A stretch of DNA of 64,000 bases from Herbidospora solisilvae (GCF_009901565.1 NZ_WXEW01000003.1:187312-251311), one strand, 5' to 3'; numbered from the stretch's first letter, positions 51,033-61,300 are shown. The notes: generated by a model not told the origin, from the sequence alone. Program-made: numbers and translations.

Positions 51033-52562
51033 ATGCTGCCCGACAGGCCTTACTCATGTGACCTGCTCACCTACCCGTGGTTGCCGATTCCCCCCGGGGG
51101 GTCGGTTGGTCTGCGGGAGCTTTACGTGCGGGCACATGAAATCCCGGATGTCGATGCGCCCTTCGCCCCGGCGGGTGCGGCCTTGTGGCGGATCCTGACG
51201 GTGATCGCCGCCAGAATCACCGGCCTCGATCGAGCCGACAACATCAACGAGTGGCAGGATCGGCGGGACGGGCTTCTCGACATCAGCATGTTCTCCGGGA
51301 ACGATGTTGAGAAGTACTTCGCGCAATACGGGGATAGGTTCGACCTCTTCCATCCGTCTCGGCCGTTCCTCCAGGACAGCCGCTTGGCAGACGAGTGTGC
51401 CAAGACGTCCGGCATCAACAAGCTGGTGCTGTCCCGCCCGGCCGGCAACAACCAGGTCTGGTTCGATCACCACACTGACGTGGACGCCCAGCGCATCCCG
51501 GTGGAGGAGGCGGTCTGGCATCTGCTCGCGCAGATGTACTACGGCCCTTCGGGGCGCTGCACCTCACGGACGGTTTACGGCAGGTCCGAGGCCAACAGCA
51601 CGGCGGGGCCGTTACGCGGCACGATTTCTTACCACCCGCTGGGCCGCAACGTCTTCGAATCGCTGGTCACAGGCATCCCGTACCCCGGACCCGCAGTGGG
51701 CCGAGATGTCGCCGTCTGGGAGGAGCCCGAACCGAAAAATCCTCTCGGAATTTCGCCGACGCCAGGAGGTCTGGGCGGGCTCCTGGCCAACCGGTTCCGC
51801 CACGCCATCCTGCTGTCGCGTCAAGACGAACTGATCGAGGACGCCTGGATCACCTGGGCGTGGCGGCAACCCGCCATTCCGGCGGAGGATCCTTACCTGA
51901 TCTACCAGCACAACAAGAAGGGCGAGTTGTACGCGCGCGGCGCGAGCGCCGCCCGTGCTCTGTGGCGTGACCTTGACGCACTGCTGATGCGCGATGTGGG
52001 AGAGGAACGCTCCAGGCGGCCCAAGGTTCTCGACCTGGCCAGGACGCTGCCCTTCGACGTCTTGGACAACTTGCGGGTCCGGGCCTTCGGTTTCGATCAG
52101 GACGGGCAGACCCGGGACAAGCAGTGGTTCACCGCCACGACGCCGGCGGTGCTCTCACTGCTGCTGGAGCCGGAGGCCATCAGCGGCGTGAGCCGTGTCC
52201 GGAGCGCAGCCGAGGAGGTCGCACAGAAGTTGCGAACGGCGCTCCGCAACGTCTGGGTGGCCCTGAACGACCCGTCCAATGGAGACGGCAAGCCAACCCG
52301 AAGCGAGATCCCGGCCGGACCGTGGAGGGATCAAGGAGCAGCGCACTACTGGCCGCGTGCCGAACGCCTGTTCTGGCGCAAGGTTGACGCCAGAGACTTC
52401 ACCGCCCCCGCATTCGATTTCGTGCGGGAGGCGCTGGAGGTCTACGACGCGATCACGCAACGCGCGGGCAACACCCCCCGGGCACGACGGGCCGTCGAAC
52501 GCGCCCGCGGGCTGATCTTGGCCGCCCGTGGTCCCCGCCTGTCAGGGAGTGGAGATGACTGA
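51033..52562 (+). CDS. casA: Cascade large subunit Cse1/CasA
   Basis: 509 aa Cas8e protein that reads the PAM and recruits Cas3. Recognisable by CDLLTYPWLPIPP at the start, a middle domain with LFHPSRPFLQD, and a helical C-terminus. Start at the ATG 5 nt after AAGG; an in-frame GTG 6 nt earlier is also possible. Its last 8 nt overlap casB, so translation is coupled. Confidence 0.95.
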   Translation: MLPDRPYSCDLLTYPWLPIPPGGSVGLRELYVRAHEIPDVDAPFAPAGAALWRILTVIAARITGLDRADNINEWQDRRDGLLDISMFSGNDVEKYFAQYGDRFDLFHPSRPFLQDSRLADECAKTSGINKLVLSRPAGNNQVWFDHHTDVDAQRIPVEEAVWHLLAQMYYGPSGRCTSRTVYGRSEANSTAGPLRGTISYHPLGRNVFESLVTGIPYPGPAVGRDVAVWEEPEPKNPLGISPTPGGLGGLLANRFRHAILLSRQDELIEDAWITWAWRQPAIPAEDPYLIYQHNKKGELYARGASAARALWRDLDALLMRDVGEERSRRPKVLDLARTLPFDVLDNLRVRAFGFDQDGQTRDKQWFTATTPAVLSLLLEPEAISGVSRVRSAAEEVAQKLRTALRNVWVALNDPSNGDGKPTRSEIPAGPWRDQGAAHYWPRAERLFWRKVDARDFTAPAFDFVREALEVYDAITQRAGNTPRARRAVERARGLILAARGPRLSGSGDD

Positions 52563-53178
52563 CCGATCCGAACTGGAAAGATCCGCAGCCCATCTGGTGA
52601 ACGTCGCTCTGCGTACGTTGACCAGCGAGGACAAACGCCCTCGCGTCGCGCTGCGACGAGCCCTGGGCAGACCTCCTGAGCATCCGGCGGTCCGCGCCGC
52701 CGACATGGTCATCGCACCCGCCCTTCCCGAGAGGCGGGACATAGCGACCGAGCGGGCCTTCTACACCGTAGCCGCCATGATCGCCGCCCAGCCGCGCGAG
52801 GCACGCGACGAAACGACCGGCAAAACCGGAGAGCCGGTCCCCGACCGCCCGGCGGTCCCGGTCGCGCAACAGGAGACGCTGGGGGCGACTCTCGGCCGTG
52901 CGGTCGCCCAGGCCAAGCTTCGGGAGGACACCACCGAGGCCCGGCTTCACCTGCTGTGCCGTCAGGACGTCGACGGAATCCACCGCCACCTCCCTCGCCT
53001 GGTCTCAACGATGCGCGGCGACCTCGTCTCGGTCGACTGGGCCCGGCTGACCGTCGATCTCGCCGACTGGGGCAGGAACCGCGACTACGTCACCAAGCGG
53101 TGGTCGCAGGACTACTACCGAGCGCTTTATACGACTCGGGCGACCCAAAACAAGAAGCAGAAAGAGGAGACCAAGTGA
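52555..53178 (+). CDS. casB: Cascade small subunit Cse2/CasB
   Basis: 207 aa, all helical. AALRRALGRPPEHPAVRAAD near the start and WGRNRDYVTKRWSQDYYRAL near the end match Cse2. Two copies in Cascade stabilise the displaced DNA strand. The region about 95-115 (Thr/Pro-rich) is longer than in E. coli. ATG after GGAG within the casA end. Confidence 0.93.
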   Translation: MTDRSELERSAAHLVNVALRTLTSEDKRPRVALRRALGRPPEHPAVRAADMVIAPALPERRDIATERAFYTVAAMIAAQPREARDETTGKTGEPVPDRPAVPVAQQETLGATLGRAVAQAKLREDTTEARLHLLCRQDVDGIHRHLPRLVSTMRGDLVSVDWARLTVDLADWGRNRDYVTKRWSQDYYRALYTTRATQNKKQKEETK

Positions 53179-54296
53179 CCATCCCTCGATACGTCGACAT
53201 CCATTTGCTCCAGACCCTGCCGTACAGCAACATCAACCGCGATGACCTCGGGTCGCCGAAGACCCTGGTGTACGGCGGTGTCAACCGCACCCGGGTCAGC
53301 AGCCAGAGCTGGAAACGAGCCGTCCGGCTGGACATCGAGCGCCACCTGGGCGACCCGGCCGCCCGTACCCGCTGGATCCCCCAGCAGGTCGCCGACCGGC
53401 TGATCGAACGAGGATGGCCAGCCGAAACGGCCGCCGCCGCAGGCGCGCAGGTGGTCCTTTCCGCAGGCAAGGGACTGAAGATGGAGGACGACGGTGTCAC
53501 TTCCGTCCTGCTCTACCTTCCGGTCACCGCCCTGGACGCGCTAGCCGACCTGGCCGCAGAACACCGTGAGGCCATCGAGGCCGAGATGGCCAAGAAGAAG
53601 CCCGCCGCAGCGCTGCCCGCCCAGGAGATCTCCGCGATACTGTCCCAGCGCAACGGCGTCATCAACCTGTTCGGCCGCATGATGGCCGAGATGCCTGAGG
53701 TCGAGGTCGACGGGTGCGTACAGGTCGCGCACGCCTTCACCACCCACGCCACCAGCGCCGAAGTCGACTTCTTCACTGCCGTCGACGACCTCAAGCCGAG
53801 CGAGACGCGAGGGAGCGGCCACATGAACTCGGCCGAGTTCTCCTCGGGCGTGTTCTACCGGTACGCCAGCGTGGACATCGCCGGGCTGGCGGAGAACCTC
53901 GGCGACACCTCGTCGGCCGCCGACCTCACCTGCGCGTTTCTGAAGGCCTTCATCGTCTCCATGCCGACCGGCAAGCAGAACTCGACCGCCGCCTACACGG
54001 TCCCCGACCTGGCCTACATCGCCGTCCGCGCCGACCGGCCGGTCTCCCTCGCGCCGGCGTTCGAGACCCCGGTGAAAATGTCCGGCGAAGGCGGTTACGC
54101 GGCATCGTCCCGGGACACGCTGAACGGCTACGCCACCCGGCTCCGTGCTCTGTGGGGAACCGACGGCATCGTCGCGGACGGCCACGCCGGTATCGACGAG
54201 AAGGCCTTCGCGAGCCTCGGTCCGGCGGTTACCGGCTTTGCCGACCTGATCGAGAAGGTTGTGGCCGCGGCCTACCCGCAGGCGGTCCAGGGGTGA
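53175..54296 (+). CDS. casC: Cascade backbone Cas7e/CasC
   Basis: 373 aa RAMP protein forming the six-subunit filament along the crRNA. N-terminal VDIHLLQTLPYSNINRDDLGSPKTLVYGG and RVSSQSWKRAVR are diagnostic. GTG start in a GTGA overlap with the casB stop. Thumb region shows HMNSAEFSSGVFYRYASV. Confidence 0.96.
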   Translation: MTIPRYVDIHLLQTLPYSNINRDDLGSPKTLVYGGVNRTRVSSQSWKRAVRLDIERHLGDPAARTRWIPQQVADRLIERGWPAETAAAAGAQVVLSAGKGLKMEDDGVTSVLLYLPVTALDALADLAAEHREAIEAEMAKKKPAAALPAQEISAILSQRNGVINLFGRMMAEMPEVEVDGCVQVAHAFTTHATSAEVDFFTAVDDLKPSETRGSGHMNSAEFSSGVFYRYASVDIAGLAENLGDTSSAADLTCAFLKAFIVSMPTGKQNSTAAYTVPDLAYIAVRADRPVSLAPAFETPVKMSGEGGYAASSRDTLNGYATRLRALWGTDGIVADGHAGIDEKAFASLGPAVTGFADLIEKVVAAAYPQAVQG

Positions 54297-55033
54297 GCGG
54301 ACTCCTGGTGCGGCTCGCGGGACCGATGCAGTCCTGGGGTGAACACAGCACGTTCTCCGAGCGCGACACCCAGCGCTTCCCGACCCGATCGGGCGTCATC
54401 GGCCTGCTCGCCGCCGCTGCCGGTATCCGCCGGGGCGAGTCGCTAGGCAGGTTCGATGATCTGCGGCTGACCATCCGGATCGACCGCCCGGGTCTGCCGA
54501 TGACCGACTTCCATACCGTCGGCGGTGGCCAGCCCCGGCACGCGACTGTACCGACCTCTGAAGGTAAGCGCCGCAGCCTGGAGACGGCCACGATCGTCAC
54601 CAGGCGCCACTATCTGGCCGACGCGGTTTTCGTCGCCGCGCTCACCGGACCCGACGACCTGATCGATGACCTGGCCGGCCATCTCAACCGCCCTAAATGG
54701 CACCTCTACCTTGGCCGCCGCTCCTGCCCGCCCGATCCGCCGGTACTTCTCGGCCGGGTGGACAACCCGGAGACCGAACTGCGCGAGCGGGTGCCGGTCG
54801 CCCGCCGCGCCACCCCTGACCTGTCGCTGGACTTCGTCATGGAAGACAGCAGGGGAGCATCGGGCGCGGTCACCGAACTGCTGGACAGACCGGAGAACTT
54901 CGACCGGCTCCGCCGCCTCTACCGCCGGCGAACGGTCACCATCACCCCCCTGCCGGTCCCCGAAGCTCTGTGGGCAGGGCGGGGTCGCGGCTACCAGGAC
55001 GCCTTATTCGCCTATGTCGGAGGGATCGCGTGA
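54293..55033 (+). CDS. casD: Cascade subunit Cas5e/CasD
   Basis: 246 aa. Begins GLLVRLAGPMQSWGEHSTFSERDTQRFPTRSGVIGLLAAAAGI, the Cas5 signature, and ends with VPEALW-type sequence before the C-terminus. Holds the 5' handle of crRNA. GTG start with a 4-nt overlap to casC. Confidence 0.96.
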   Translation: MSGLLVRLAGPMQSWGEHSTFSERDTQRFPTRSGVIGLLAAAAGIRRGESLGRFDDLRLTIRIDRPGLPMTDFHTVGGGQPRHATVPTSEGKRRSLETATIVTRRHYLADAVFVAALTGPDDLIDDLAGHLNRPKWHLYLGRRSCPPDPPVLLGRVDNPETELRERVPVARRATPDLSLDFVMEDSRGASGAVTELLDRPENFDRLRRLYRRRTVTITPLPVPEALWAGRGRGYQDALFAYVGGIA

Positions 55034-55659
55034 CCATCTGGCTGACCCGCATCGTCGTCGAACCCCGTTGTGAGGCCGCCCGCCGCGACCTGCGCGACGC
55101 CGAAGCGCTGCACCGGCGTGTCATGTCGCTGCTCCCCGACGGGTTGGGCGACCAGGCCCGGAACAAGGCCGGCGTGCTCTACCGCCAGGACGACTCCGCC
55201 AACACAGGGCACCACCTGCTCATTCAGACGGCGTTGCCCGTCGACTTCGGCAAACTCCCCGACCGATACGGCACCCTCGCCACCCGTGACCTCACCCCAC
55301 TGCTGGAAGCACTCACCGAAGGAACGCACGTCAACTACCGCATCGTCGCCAACACCACCAAGCGTCTGGGGCGCAACGCCGATCGTCCCGGCAAACTCGT
55401 CTCCCTACGGGGGGAGTCCGCCGAGCAGTGGTGGCACGACCGTGCCGCCGCCAACGGCCTGCTCCTGCACACGGTCACCGCCACTGACTTGCCCGACATC
55501 CGAGGCAGGCAAAAGAAGGTGACCCACGCCGCCACCCGCTTCGACGGCGTCGCAACCATCAAAGACGCCGAACTGGTCCGCCAGGCCGTCGCGGCCGGAA
55601 TCGGCAAAGGCAAAGCCTACGGCTGCGGCCTGCTGAGCCTGGCCCCCGTCCTCGCATGA
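55030..55659 (+). CDS. casE: crRNA endonuclease Cas6e/CasE
   Basis: 209 aa. Cleaves pre-crRNA at the base of the repeat hairpin. The candidate general acid His lies in EALHRRVMSLLPD (about residue 27), and the Gly-rich RNA-binding loop GIGKGKAYGCGLLSLAP is near the C-terminus. GTG start overlapping the casD stop. Confidence 0.95.
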   Translation: MTIWLTRIVVEPRCEAARRDLRDAEALHRRVMSLLPDGLGDQARNKAGVLYRQDDSANTGHHLLIQTALPVDFGKLPDRYGTLATRDLTPLLEALTEGTHVNYRIVANTTKRLGRNADRPGKLVSLRGESAEQWWHDRAAANGLLLHTVTATDLPDIRGRQKKVTHAATRFDGVATIKDAELVRQAVAAGIGKGKAYGCGLLSLAPVLA

Positions 55660-56639
55660 CCCAACGGCCCGCAGCCAAGCAACGACTCGGTCAGCCGACC
55701 CTGGCCATGCTCCCGCGCGTGGCCGACTCCCTGTCGTTCCTGTACGTGGAAACAGTCCGCATCGTCCAGGACGACACCGGGATCTGCGCCCAGGTCGAAA
55801 CACCCTTAGGCGTGGAACGCGTCTACCTGCCGACCGCGTCCCTGTCCTGCGTCCTCCTCGGCCCGGGAACTTCCATCACGCAACCGGCACTGGCGACGTT
55901 CGCCCGCCACGGCACAACCCTGGTTTGTGTCGGCGCGGGCGGCGTGCGCTCCTACGCCGGCATCACCCCCGCCCAGCTCACCACCGACTGGCTCGAACAC
56001 CAAGCCCGCGCCTGGGCCGACCCCGACGAACGACTCCGCGTCGCGGTCCGCATGTACGAACACCGCTTTTCGGCCGTTCCTCCCGGCACCACCCTGGCCC
56101 AGCTACGCGGCCTGGAGGGACAGCGGGTCAAGGCCCTGTACAAGATGCTGGCCACCAAACACGGCATCGCCCGCTTCCGCCGCGCCTACGACCCGGCAGA
56201 CTGGGATGACCAGGACCCGGTCAACTTGGCCCTGTCAGCCGCCAACGCCGCGCTCTACGGCATCGTCCACTCCGCGATCATGGCCATGGGCTGCGCTCCC
56301 GGCCTCGGCTTCATCCACTCGGGTAGCCAAATGGCATTCGTGTACGACATCGCCGACCTCTACAAGGCGAAGTCGACCATACCCCTCGCCTTCTCCCTGG
56401 CCGGCTCGATGAAGCCCGAACGAGACGCGCGATTGCACCTGCGGGAAGAGTTCCGGCTGATCAGGCTCATGCCTTCCATCGTCTCCGACATCCAGCGGAT
56501 GATCGCTCCGGAAGCGGCGGGAGATCCCGTTCCCCCGGCTCAGGCGACGGACATCGTGCAGCTATGGGATCCCGAACTCGGCGCCCTTCCCGGCGGGGTC
56601 AACTACGGTGACGACTCCGCTGCGGACGTGCCCTGGTAA
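55656..56639 (+). CDS. cas1: CRISPR adaptation integrase Cas1
   Basis: 327 aa Cas1e. Metal ligands can be placed as Glu in QLRGLEGQRV, His in LGFIHSG and Asp in FVYDIADLYK. ATG overlaps the casE stop (ATGA). With Cas2 it inserts new spacers at the leader-proximal repeat. The C-terminal tail after Pro-Pro is extended relative to E. coli. Confidence 0.97.
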   Translation: MTQRPAAKQRLGQPTLAMLPRVADSLSFLYVETVRIVQDDTGICAQVETPLGVERVYLPTASLSCVLLGPGTSITQPALATFARHGTTLVCVGAGGVRSYAGITPAQLTTDWLEHQARAWADPDERLRVAVRMYEHRFSAVPPGTTLAQLRGLEGQRVKALYKMLATKHGIARFRRAYDPADWDDQDPVNLALSAANAALYGIVHSAIMAMGCAPGLGFIHSGSQMAFVYDIADLYKAKSTIPLAFSLAGSMKPERDARLHLREEFRLIRLMPSIVSDIQRMIAPEAAGDPVPPAQATDIVQLWDPELGALPGGVNYGDDSAADVPW

Positions 56640-56666
56640 CCATCCTCACCGCGACAAGGCGACCAC

Positions 56667-56963
56667 ATGGCATCCATGATCGTCATCTCGACCACCGCCG
56701 TCCCCGACCACGTTCGCGGCGCCCTGTCCCGCTGGCTCATCGAGCCCGCACCTGGCCTGTACGTCGGAACGGTCTCGGGCCGCGTCCGGGATGAACTTTG
56801 GTCGGCCGTGAGCGGATGCGTCGGCGACGGGGCAGCAGTTTGCATAAGTCCTGCCGACAACGAGCAGGGCTTCACCATCCGCACGGCGGGCCAACGTAGA
56901 CGCGTTCCGATGGACTTCGATGGACTCCAACTCATCAGGTTCCTGCCCAGCGAGCTCGGGTGA
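56667..56963 (+). CDS. cas2: CRISPR adaptation protein Cas2e
   Basis: 98 aa of the I-E type: MIVISTTAVPDHVRGALSRWLIEPAPGLYVGTVSGRVRDELW and QGFTIRTAGQRRR. Dimer that bridges two Cas1 dimers. The stop is at the very start of leader 2, so leader 2 begins within a nucleotide of it. Confidence 0.97.
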   Translation: MASMIVISTTAVPDHVRGALSRWLIEPAPGLYVGTVSGRVRDELWSAVSGCVGDGAAVCISPADNEQGFTIRTAGQRRRVPMDFDGLQLIRFLPSELG

Positions 56964-57042
56964 TGACGTGAGGCCAGCATGGAGCAAAACCCCGACATTG
57001 GCGTCGGCGCAGGTCAGCGACGTTTGAGCAGGTCACGGAGTC
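56962..57042 (+). promoter_or_regulatory. CRISPR leader 2
   Basis: 81 nt that align gap-free with leader 1, about 63 of 81 positions identical by hand count. Lies between the cas2 stop and the first repeat of array 2. Confidence 0.75.
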
Positions 57043-60000
57043 CGATCCCCACGCCCGTGGGGGTGAACCGCGATGCCGCCCGTCGTGGTCGTCACCGACG
57101 CCCCGATCCCCACGCCCGTGGGGGTGAACCGTGGATCCACGGGGACGACGAGAACAACGCGGCCCGATCCCCACGCCCGTGGGGGTGAACCGGGTGAGCG
57201 GGTGCTGGCCCTCATGAAGGCCGTCCGATCCCCACGCCCGTGGGGGTGAACCGTCCGCTTAGTCGGTGACAGGCGTGAGGTCCAGCCGATCCCCACGCCC
57301 GTGGGGGTGAACCGCTCACGCGCGCGCAGAAAAAGAGCGCATGGAGCCGATCCCCACGCCCGTGGGGGTGAACCGATGGGCCTCACCTTCGACCGAGCCC
57401 AGACCAGCCGATCCCCACGCCCGTGGGGGTGAACCGGGGCCCGGCGCCGTGGTGTACGGCGGCGAGCCCCGATCCCCACGCCCGTGGGGGTGAACCCGCG
57501 CCGATCACGATGAACCCGGCCGCGCGGCCCCGATCCCCACGCCCGTGGGGGTGAACCGTCACGTGTTGGGAGCGTGCCACAGGTAGACGCCCGATCCCCA
57601 CGCCCGTGGGGGTGAACCGGAGGCGTAGACGCGACGCCGCCAGATGAGTCCCCGATCCCCACGCCCGTGGGGGTGAACCGCCACCCCCGAACCTGAGGAA
57701 GAACCGCAGGTCCCGATCCCCACGCCCGTGGGGGTGAACCGTGCGCTGCGGAGATCGGCGCCCGATACCCCCGCCGATCCCCACGCCCGTGGGGGTGAAC
57801 CGGCCGGGCTGCGCGACGTCCGCTGCTACCACCGCCGATCCCCACGCCCGTGGGGGTGAACCGGCGATCGTGAGCGGCATCAGCTGCGCCGCCCTCCGAT
57901 CCCCACGCCCGTGGGGGTGAACCGGCAGTAATCCCGTAACGCAGTAGAGGAGAACGCCGATCCCCACGCCCGTGAGGGTGAACCGCCGACGAGCTGAATG
58001 GGCGTGTACATGCCGAGCCAATCCCCACGCCCGTGGGGGTGAACCGCTGGAGAACGGGAAGCTTCCGAGCCCGCCGGGCCGATCCCCACGCCCGTGGGGG
58101 TGAACCGCCGAACGGGACAGTCCAGAGGTGGTCACAGCGCCGATCCCCACGCCTGTGAGGGTGAACCGCGTCGGGCGAGCCCGTCGACGTCGGAGTTGAA
58201 CCGATCCCCACGCCCGTGGGGGTGAACCGACGGCTACGCCTGGTCTATTTCCAGGAGGTCCCCGATCCCCACGCCCGTGGGGGTGAACCGCCGCAAGACA
58301 AGACGCTCGACTCACTCATTCGCCGATCCCCACGTTCCGTGGGGGTGAACCGGTGGCCTACAGCTCGACCGCCCAGGAGGCCACCCGATCCCCACGCCCG
58401 TAGGGGTGAACCGCAGCTTCGGTCGCCGGGGTCTCCATCCGCACCCCGATCCCACGCCCGTGGGGGTGAACCGCGCGTCGGCGATCTGTTCGCCGCTCGA
58501 CCGGTCCGATCCCCACGCCCGTGGGGGTGAGCCGTTGGCCGCGTCCACCGTCAGATACGGGTGACGCCGATCCCCACGCCCGTGGGGGTGAGCCGCGCCT
58601 GGTCATCAACCAGTGGCAGTCACACGGCCCATCCCCCGCGCCCGTGGGGTGAGCCGCGGACCATGCAGTCGTCGCCGCGCGCCCCGTCCCGATCCCCACG
58701 CCCGTGGGGGTGAACCGCCGGTTCTTGGTCTCCAGGAACCGGTCGTTGACCGATCCCCACGCCCGTGGTGGTGAATCGTCCTCGTCATGCTCCATGAGCG
58801 GGTAGCCGTCCCGATCCCTACGCCCGTGGGGGTGAACCGTACTACGTATCGTGGTACCTCAGTCGGTCAGGCCGATCCCCACGCCTGTGGGGGTGAACCG
58901 ACCATTGTCGGGTCGTCCGCCCGGCGACGGCCGTGGTTCCTACGCTCGTGGGGGGTGAACCGGCCTCCGTCACGGCCCTCGACTCCTACCTTGGGTGGTC
59001 CCCACGCTCGTGGGGGTGAACCGGGCAGGCGGTTCTCGACGTACGCCTCGGCGCGGTCGTCCCCAACTCGTGGGGGTGAACCGCGGTAGCGGGTGTGGAG
59101 GACGTCGGTCCCCACGCTCGTGCGGGTGAAGCTCCGTCATCCTGAAGTGAGGAAACGATGACACCGTAGTCCCCATGCACGTGGGAGTGAACCGAACACG
59201 GCGGCGCAATACCTGTTGCCCCTTGAGTGGTCCCTACGGCCATTGAGGTGAACCGTTCTCGGAGGAGCTTGCCCGAGCCCTCGGCCCAGTGGTCCCCACG
59301 CCCGAGGGGTGAACCGCTGATCAAGGGCGAGGGCCCGCGGACCTCGGGTGCTCCCCATGCCCGTGGGGGTGAGCCGTCCAGGTGTCGCTGCGTGATGGAG
59401 GCGTAGGTGTGCTCCCCATGCCCGTGGGGGTGCACCGCTGCCAGACCTGCCCGTTAACGTCACAGTGCTTCGTGGTCGCGACGCTCGTGGGGGTGAACCG
59501 TAGCGGGGGAGCGTCCCGTCAACGTTCGGGATGTGGTTCCCACGCTCGTGGAGGGGAACCGACGTACGCCTCGTAGCATCACGGGGGTAGGTGTGGCACC
59601 CACGCTCGTGGAGGTGAACCGTCAAGGCCAGTGCCGACCAAACGGTGCCGCGCCTGGTCCCCACGCTCGCGGGTGAACCAGCGGACAGAGCAGGCGGGCG
59701 GCGCCCCGGCGGTGTGGTCCCCACGCCCGGGGTGAACCGATCCTGTCCGTCATGCTCCACACCGGCCGGCCGTGTCCCCACGCCCGTGGGGGTGAACCGC
59801 GCTCGTGATCCGGTCCATCTGCATCCCGAACGTGGTCCCCGTGCCCGTGGGGGTGAACCGCCCTTGCCGCGCTGCTGTCGGGTGCCGAGGTGCCGCTCCC
59901 CAGGCCCCTGGGGGTGAACCGTTCCCCGACGCGCCGTAGAGGACGACGGCCCGGTGGTCCCCACGCCTGTGCGGGAACTGCGCGGCGGGCACCTCGGCAG

Positions 60001-60101
60001 AGGTCACAGCCGTGGTCCCGACGCCCGTGGGGGTTAACCGCCGGGGAGGTGGTTGACGACTTCGGCCAGGGCGTGGTCCCCACGCCCGTGGGGGTGAACC
60101 A
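57043..60101 (+). CRISPR. Type I-E CRISPR array 2 (about 51 repeats)
   Basis: 28-bp repeats CGATCCCCACGCCCGTGGGG with handle GTGAACCG, 61-bp period, near-perfect for the first 15. From about 58.3 kb substitutions accumulate (GTGAGCCG, CGCCTGTG). From about 58.9 kb the repeats switch to a second subfamily with GTGGTCCCCACGCTCGTGGG, and many are heavily decayed. A last trace lies at about 60131-60150. Spacers remain about 33 bp throughout. Confidence 0.96.
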
Positions 60102-60147
60102 TCGGCTGTCATCGTCGCGTACGGCCCCGGGCTGTGGTCCCCGGCCT

Positions 60148-60189
60148 GCGCGGCCAGGTAGCGGAAGACTCGCGACGGGTAGCGGCTGC
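60148..60189 (+). repeat. Imperfect direct repeat, copy 1
   Basis: 42 nt containing GCCAGGTAGCGG and GGTAGCGGCTGC, directly after the last trace of array 2. A 43-nt copy with about 34 matching positions lies just before the orphan repeats. Confidence 0.7.
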
Positions 60190-60257
60190 ACAGCGGCCCT
60201 GGTGATCGTGACGGCACTGCGACCCAAAGAGGCGCCCGCTGATCAAGAATTGCCCGT

Positions 60258-60764
60258 GTGGACCCAGCGATCTACGCACTGATCCTCACATACACCCAGA
60301 CCAAGGACCCCGCCGACCTAGCCACCGTCCGCACCCGCGCAGAGGAGCTCGGCGACCCCCACGTGATCGAATTCGCGGACAACCTCCAGGCCATGGCCGA
60401 CGGTAGGGAACGGCGAATCGCCACCCCAGCGGACCACGATCCGCTCCTGACCATGATCCCGGCCTTTCTCGCCAACGACGTCTCCGGCCTCCGCGACGCC
60501 GCCAGGGCATTCCCGCCCGACTCGGTCACCGGTAACTACCTCCGCTGCCTCCTGGCAGGGGATGTCAAGGGCCTGCACCGCGCGATCCGGGGCCTGCGCC
60601 CGTCGTACCGCATCGCCCTACTGGTCCTTGCGGTAGAGGCCCAGCAGGAAATGTACGAGTCGACAGGTGACCAGCGCCTGCGCAAGGCGTCGGTCAGGCA
60701 CCAGAGGGAGGCCACCCGCCTCCGTGAACCGCGCCCCCGCTGGTGGCGGCTCACTCGCCGGTGA
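60258..60764 (+). CDS. Hypothetical helical protein between array 2 and orphan repeats
   Basis: 168 aa, GTG start. All-helical, resembling a short TPR- or HEAT-like solenoid (LATVRTRAEELGDPHVIEFADNLQAM; SGLRDAARAFPP; GDVKGLHRAIRGL). The C-terminus is Arg/Trp-rich (RPRWWRLTRR). It lies between CRISPR pieces; whether it has a role with them is unknown. Codon usage looks chromosomal. Confidence 0.65.
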   Translation: MDPAIYALILTYTQTKDPADLATVRTRAEELGDPHVIEFADNLQAMADGRERRIATPADHDPLLTMIPAFLANDVSGLRDAARAFPPDSVTGNYLRCLLAGDVKGLHRAIRGLRPSYRIALLVLAVEAQQEMYESTGDQRLRKASVRHQREATRLREPRPRWWRLTRR

Positions 60765-60852
60765 CGCTCTTGGCCAGCTATGGGCCGCCAAGCCCGGGCA
60801 ACCAGGAAAAGCCGCTTGAACAGTGGGGGGCATCCCCGCCAGCTACAAGCGC

Positions 60853-61122
60853 ATGGTGTCCGTAGAATGCCCTATGCGCTTTCAGATTGAGGTAGACCAC
60901 AACATCACTCTCGTATTCGAGCCAACGGCGCGCGAGTATTCACTTCATGCAGGCGAGATAATCACGGTCGAATGGTTCGACGGGGCCGAAGGGGGGATGG
61001 TGCGCCTGACTGATGGGATTATAGAAGTCTCGTCCACGCATGGCGGATATACGCGCGCTTGGGATTCGCAGGGAATTGAAATATACGTCGGGCCGGAGTC
61101 TGGAGATGATGCCCGTATTTAA
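60853..61122 (+). CDS. Small hypothetical protein, 89 aa
   Basis: Lower GC than its surroundings. An all-beta sequence (MRFQIEVDHNITLVFEP...EYSLHAGEIITVEWFDG...VRLTDGIIEVSST). The start may be this ATG or the one at 60874; neither has a good ribosome site. No family recognised. Confidence 0.6.
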   Translation: MVSVECPMRFQIEVDHNITLVFEPTAREYSLHAGEIITVEWFDGAEGGMVRLTDGIIEVSSTHGGYTRAWDSQGIEIYVGPESGDDARI

Positions 61123-61150
61123 CTGTCAGAGCCGGCGGACCGGTTGTAGG

Positions 61151-61193
61151 GCGCAGCCAGGTAGCGGCGGACACGCAATTCGGTAGCGGCTGC
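61151..61193 (+). repeat. Imperfect direct repeat, copy 2
   Basis: Counterpart of the repeat at 60148; reads GCCAGGTAGCGG near its start and GGTAGCGGCTGC at its end. Confidence 0.7.
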
Positions 61194-61300
61194 GCTACCA
61201 ATGGCGCTACCTCCTGCACCCCTGCTGAACAGGCGGGACCGCTGCGGGTAGTGGGTAGCGGCATCCGGGGCGGGCGGCGTGCCGGAAGAAGGTGTGGAAG

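Noticed and set aside
50777-51061. 94-aa frame between cas3 and casA
   Set aside because: It overlaps the casA start, has GGAGG only 1 nt from its ATG and no recognisable domain; kept only as part of the gap description.
57033-59964. Frames with repeated FTPTGVGIG/PHGRGDR units through array 2
   Set aside because: Same reason: the 61-bp period is the CRISPR unit, not a protein repeat.
45665-60101. Self-targeting spacers against the AICE genes
   Set aside because: I looked by eye for spacer words in the rep, tra and int genes and found none, but this is not a proper search, so I make no claim either way.
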